A DNA stretch of 64,000 nucleotides from Candidatus Epulonipiscium viviparus. Lineage in GTDB: Bacteria > Bacillota > Clostridia > Lachnospirales > Cellulosilyticaceae. The translations under genes and the position numbers were made by a program. Below the pieces are notes generated by a model. It saw nothing but the letters and a program-made list of their open reading frames with translations. It was not told where the DNA came from and did no database searches. Location of the stretch: the NCBI RefSeq assembly GCF_030708075.1, contig NZ_CP117982.1:62001-126000 (forward strand), in the 5' to 3' direction. Of the stretch, positions 48,701 through 54,700 are shown piece by piece; the first letter of the stretch is position 1; the number at the start of each line of letters is the position of its first letter.

Positions 48701-51700
48701 CAGCGTAGGCGATATCTTGACAGCGCAACTTACAACAGAAGAAAATATGAGAGTGGATGTAGAGTATCAGTGGTATAGATCTGATGTGCAATCAACAGCA
48801 GGATCAGACAGTGTTATTCCAGCTGGGGCAGTAGCGATTGAAACCGACTCGGCAAAAACAAGCGTATATACGGTAACAGTTGAGGACATCGGCAAATATT
48901 TATTCTTGCAAGTAAAATCGAAAGATGAGCAAACTACGGTTCCGGCACAATTTATTTCGGGATCTACAGGACTTGTCACCGCAACTGCCGCCGACCAAGA
49001 AATCGTGGATAATGCGATAAAAGAAGTGGAAGCAAAATTACCAGAGTTTTATGGTTTGACTTATGATGTACACACAACAGAGGAGATTGCACATAAGCAA
49101 GTTTTGGATGCAATTACGTTGTTCTTAAATGTACAAAATATGGAAATGGTAGTTACTGTAAATGGAGTTAACTTTGAGAAAGCACCAACATGGGATGAAG
49201 TACCAGAGAACACCAACGGAGTGGATGGTAAGTATCAATTTACCGTTACAATAGAAAAAGGTGGCGTATCAAAAACTACATCAACGTTGACTGCAAATAT
49301 CGAAGCACCAGATAAGAAAATCGATACGGCAGAAAAGCTTATAGCAGCACTCAAAGAAGCAAACATCAAGGATCATGCAAACACAGTAACTATTGGCGAG
49401 GGCGCAAATATCGTATTGAATCAAGGCGTAAATATTGGTGAAAAGGTAACGCTTGTTATTCCAGACGGAACTAGTTTGAGATTAAATTATGGTGCGGCGA
49501 TAAATCAGGCCGGCACTATAGAAGTTCATGACGAAGAAAACTTCCGATATGTTATGAACGCTATTGGTGGAAAAACAAGCATAGGCACCGAAATTACATT
49601 GAATTCTGAATTAAAAATTGAGAAGAGCGGTACTCTTACCACAACCAATGACCAGAAGCTAGTTTTAACGAACGGTGCGCAAGTCACTAGCAATAGCGCG
49701 GCACGAGTTACCATCGAAAATATTGAGATTACAGGATACACAAAACATGCGATCGCAACTCAAGACTCTGCAGTATGGGAAATTAACAACGTAATATTTA
49801 CCCAAGATGAGAACTATGACGACGACGATTCTGCGGCAATATCTATTAAAGGAACTACAGCGAGCGTTGAGATGTCTAATACTACAATTAATGCGAACTG
49901 GCAAGACGAAACCAACAACTATGGCGTATTGCTAGAAGATATCAACACCATAGACGCGGCGATAGGAAACAAGACGTTCCAATGCACCGGGGATATTGCA
50001 ACTACTAACCCTAAAGTGATATATAACTGGCTTAACCAAATTATGGTAGATCGCATTTTACCAGGAAGCTATGAAGCGCAACAAATCATTCCGGTTGATA
50101 GTTCGGCAGGAAATCAAGGGCAGCCTAACTTACCAATGGTATTTAATGGAGAAGATCCAGCAGGCAATGCGATTACTATTGAAAATATCACTTGGTCACC
50201 TAACCTAAACGATTTTACAGACGATAACCAAGGTCAGTTTGTATATACAGCCAATATCCCAGAGGAGTATTATATAAACTCAGGAGACATTACAATTACT
50301 GTCGATGTTGTCGCAAAGGCAGATGTTTCGACTTTCGTAGAATTAAAAGAGGCGTTAAATCGATATCCAGATCCATCTCAAAGCGCAACGATCACTTGTG
50401 TCGCAGATTTTGAAATAGAAGAAAGCCTGGTGTTCCCATCTCACGTAACATTGCTAATAGCAGACGATGTGGAAATTACGAAAGTAGACGGAATTACAAT
50501 TACGGTTGGAAATGCGTTGAGTTTTGTGACTGTATTTGAAAAAATTGGTGGCGACATAATTTTAACAGAAGAGATTACGCTTCTCGAAATGCTTACACCA
50601 AAAGATGGCGAGGATATATCTGTAACCGGAGGCGCGATCACCAACAAAACTGCAGATGCTATATTTAGCGTTGGCAACTATAACTTGACATTTACAGGAA
50701 CCGATATGACAACAAACAAAGCATTGGCTAACATGGAAAATGCGATCGGTACACTAACATTGGATGGAATCACAGCAGAATTTACGAAAACCCTCGATGT
50801 AACTCAAGGTGGATTAACAATCAAAGGCGAAACAATGTTTATTGGCGACACAGTGGCGGCAAAAGCAAACGGAGGCGTTGTTAAGATTTTGGCAAACACA
50901 GCGTTTAGAGCCAACCCTGCATATAAGGGATACCATGTGGAATCTCTCGGTGACTACGAAAACTTTGAAGCCGATGCATCGGTAGTAGATAACGGTGCTA
51001 AAATCTTTGTAAAGGTTGCGCAAGCGAGCGAGTTGTTAGATGCTCTTGGAAGAGGATTCGATGTAGAGGGCGAAGTTAATGATACAATAGGTGATATTGT
51101 AGTTAGAGAAAATCAGAAATTGACATTATCTGGTAACGGAGATATCGCGTCTGTGACCAACGCCGGAACCATAACCTTTGTTGATAAGGCACGCATTACT
51201 GGCAGTAATCTAGAGAATCAAGGAACAATGACCGGAACAGATATCGTGGTAACGGCAGCAGATGGCGAGCTTATCAACAGTGGAGTTCTCAATGCGACAG
51301 GAATTGTGGAAGCATACCAAGAAATTAATAACAGCGGTAAGCTATCTGCTATAGGAAAAGCGCGTACAACAAAAATAGTAAATAGTAATGAATTTACAGT
51401 GGCTGAAGTAGAAGCAAAAGATATTGATAACAATTCTGGTACATTGTTGGTTAAAGGCGATGTAGACGCAAAAACCGGTACCATTATCAATGCGGCGACA
51501 TTTAGAACAGAAGGCGGCACAACAGCGGCTAATATCATTGAGAACAAAGGTTCATTTAGTTCTACTGGAAAAATAACAGTTATAACATCTGTAACAAACG
51601 ACAAAACAATCAATGCGGGTGACGGTTTTGATGCTGGAGCGTTAACTAATAACAACAATGGTGACATTAGCATAACAGGTGACCTAAAAGCTACATCCAT

Positions 51701-54700
51701 TACCAACTTCAACACAATTAGAGTTCCTGAGGGGCACGTGTCTGTTAGTAACGATACTTATAACGAAGGCACAATGACATCAAAAAGCTTTAAAGGTGAG
51801 TCTACATTTGAAAACGTTGGTTCTTTCGCTAGCTTTACTTCTGGAGATACAGTAATCAATGGTCATGCTACAAACGATAAGTTGATGATTGTTCATAGTT
51901 TTAGTGCGGCAGGATTTGACAATACAAAAGACGCAGACTTTACCGCTCGCACTGATGGTTCATCTGTTACTACTGTAATTGGAGATATTACTAATGACGG
52001 AACAATGAAGACAGATGTTTTAGAGGCTCGTGCAAAAATTATAAATACAGACGACTTGATTGCAAATGGAAAAATAACAGTAACAGGATCGCTGACAAAC
52101 AGTGGACCAATAACCGCAAATGCAGGAATGGATGCGAGCGGAGGAATTGTTAATAACCTTGGAGCAAGAATAGATTCTAAGTTGGACACTACTGCGGGCA
52201 CAATTGTAAATGAAGGATCTATTGAGGTGGCTGATCTAGTAACTAGCAAGTTGCTTACCAACAACGGCTCATTTACAGTGGTTGGCGACGCTATAACTGC
52301 AGAGATTGTCAACACAGGTGCATTTACTATTGCTTCGGGAGGCAAAGTTTCCACAGCTTCAAATATTACCAACGACGGAACAATTGGTATTACTGGAACA
52401 CTTACCCCAACTGCACCTATCAAGATCACTGGTAATCAGTTGACAGGATCAGGTACGTACCCTGCCGTAATTAATGGCATTACGATAGAAACAAACGGAA
52501 CCGGAGCGCCTATGTTGGGGCACACTCTCAGTGTTAATGTAATTGATAACACCAATTCGGGAAGTAATACAGGAACTGTATTTAAGCCTTCTGCAAATGA
52601 TTTAACGTATAAGTGGGGACGATCATCTAATGATAATGTAGGTGGGTCAGATGATAGCAACCTAGCAAATACCGATGCGACATATCCACTTGTTGATGCG
52701 GATAAAGGCAAATATATTTTCGCGACTGTTACTGCAAAGGATTTTGCAAAAGTGATAATTAACGAGGGTACGACTATTACGCTATCTCCTATTGCTGGAT
52801 CTTTAGAAGAGCAGTATATCAACGAAGCAATTGCACAAATCGCAGAGGCAGTGAAGAGAGGCGACTTTAAATTAACTCAGGACGAAGCTTCAACAGCCGA
52901 AGATGCTCTAGTGGAAATAGACAAAAAAGTTCAAGTGATTATGAGTGGATTAACCAATGGAGTAACAGCGGTAGTAACAACAAGCACCGAGCCTGGAAGT
53001 TTTGTTGCAGCAACAACAGGAACTCCAAATAATCAATTTGGGGTTAATGGTTCATATACTTTTGATATAGCATTTGAAATGGTAGGAAGTACTATTACGG
53101 AGACCGGAAAAACAACGCAAACTGCCGAAATTCAAGCAAACGAATTTGATATATCTAATTTCGTTGCGTGGAGAGATGATTCATTGGCGGCATCTATAGA
53201 AAATGTACTCTATGATGTACCGGCTAATGGTTCTTATGCTGATAGTAGTTATGATGCAATAGAGATCAATTATGAGCATTTGGGTGCATGGACTAAACGT
53301 TCGCTCGAAATTGAGTTGATCTCTACACCTGCAGGACACGAAGATATTGCTCCTGGAATAATTTGGACAGATGCACAAGCAAATGGAGCGAGATCGCTAT
53401 TGCCTACTGAATGGGTATGGCCAGTGCGTGATGGAAGAGACTCGCTTGGTAATGTGAGTCCTAACGTGAATGATTATACAAACACCAACGAAAGTTTGAT
53501 CCCTGCAGGTTCATTGATAGAAGTGAGAATTACCGTAGAAAGCGACGGAGGATCTCAAATTCTCAAAGATAGTTACACAATAAAAGATAAGAATGTTACT
53601 GATGCGTTATATTCTCCAGAAATGGATGCGTATAATGAAGAATTAAGAGCTTTGGTAGCTCAAGTGAGCACAATAGACTTTGGTTTAACGCAAGAAAATG
53701 AAAATACCAAAGACGAAGCTATAGCGAAAGTGAAAGCAGTGATAGAAGCTCTACCAGAAGTTATAAATGGAGATATAACAGTAACAGTAACTAGCGTCGC
53801 ATTTAACGCGGCAGAAGCAGGAGATCAATTTAATATTTCTGGCGAGAACGGAGAATTTGTGTTTGATGTAGAATTTGCGAAAGGTAAGATAGTACCTCAA
53901 ATTCAAACAGCAAAAGCTGTAAGCGCAGAAATTGATGCGACAGACTTTGATACTGCAGTTATCGATTCATTTATTACTGTTAAAGACGAACTAAGAACAC
54001 TCTCTAAAGATGATCCTAGCAATACGCAATTGGCGTATCAGCAAATGATAATTGATTATGCGATACATCAAGATGTGGAATACGTTGAGTTCTTGATAAC
54101 AGATACGCATGGAAAAGAGCTATGGAACGATAAGATAGAAAATCCGGAAATTAATGTTAGCGAGTGGTTGTGGCCATATCGTGATGCAAGCGAGCTGATG
54201 GGAACCAATGGTGGCACATTATTTAATATAGATAAAGTGGCATTGGATAATATGCTGAAAAATGAAGCAAATACTGAAATTGTAAAAGCGAACACCGGTC
54301 TCAAAATTTTACTAAAAGTGAAGACGCCAGGTGGTGTAGTATATCAAATTCCAAATCCTATTTCATATATGATGACAGACAATGATGTAATACTAGCTAC
54401 GTATAAGCCAGCTACAGGATTAGCGGAGTTACAACTTGCTATTAATCAGGCAATTGAGTTTAAGGATGCAACTCACTCTTCCGAAGATGGATACGGTCTG
54501 GCAGTGGATGATAAATTTGCAACAGCAGCAATTATAGAGACATTTAATGCAGCAATTGACAAAGCACAAAACGTAGCATTACCTGGATCTACAGAAGATG
54601 AGTTAAAGTTTGCAAAACATGAATTAGAACAAGCGCGCAAGATATTTAACGACTCACTACAAGTTGTAACACAGAAAATAGAGCTAGAAATTACTCTTAT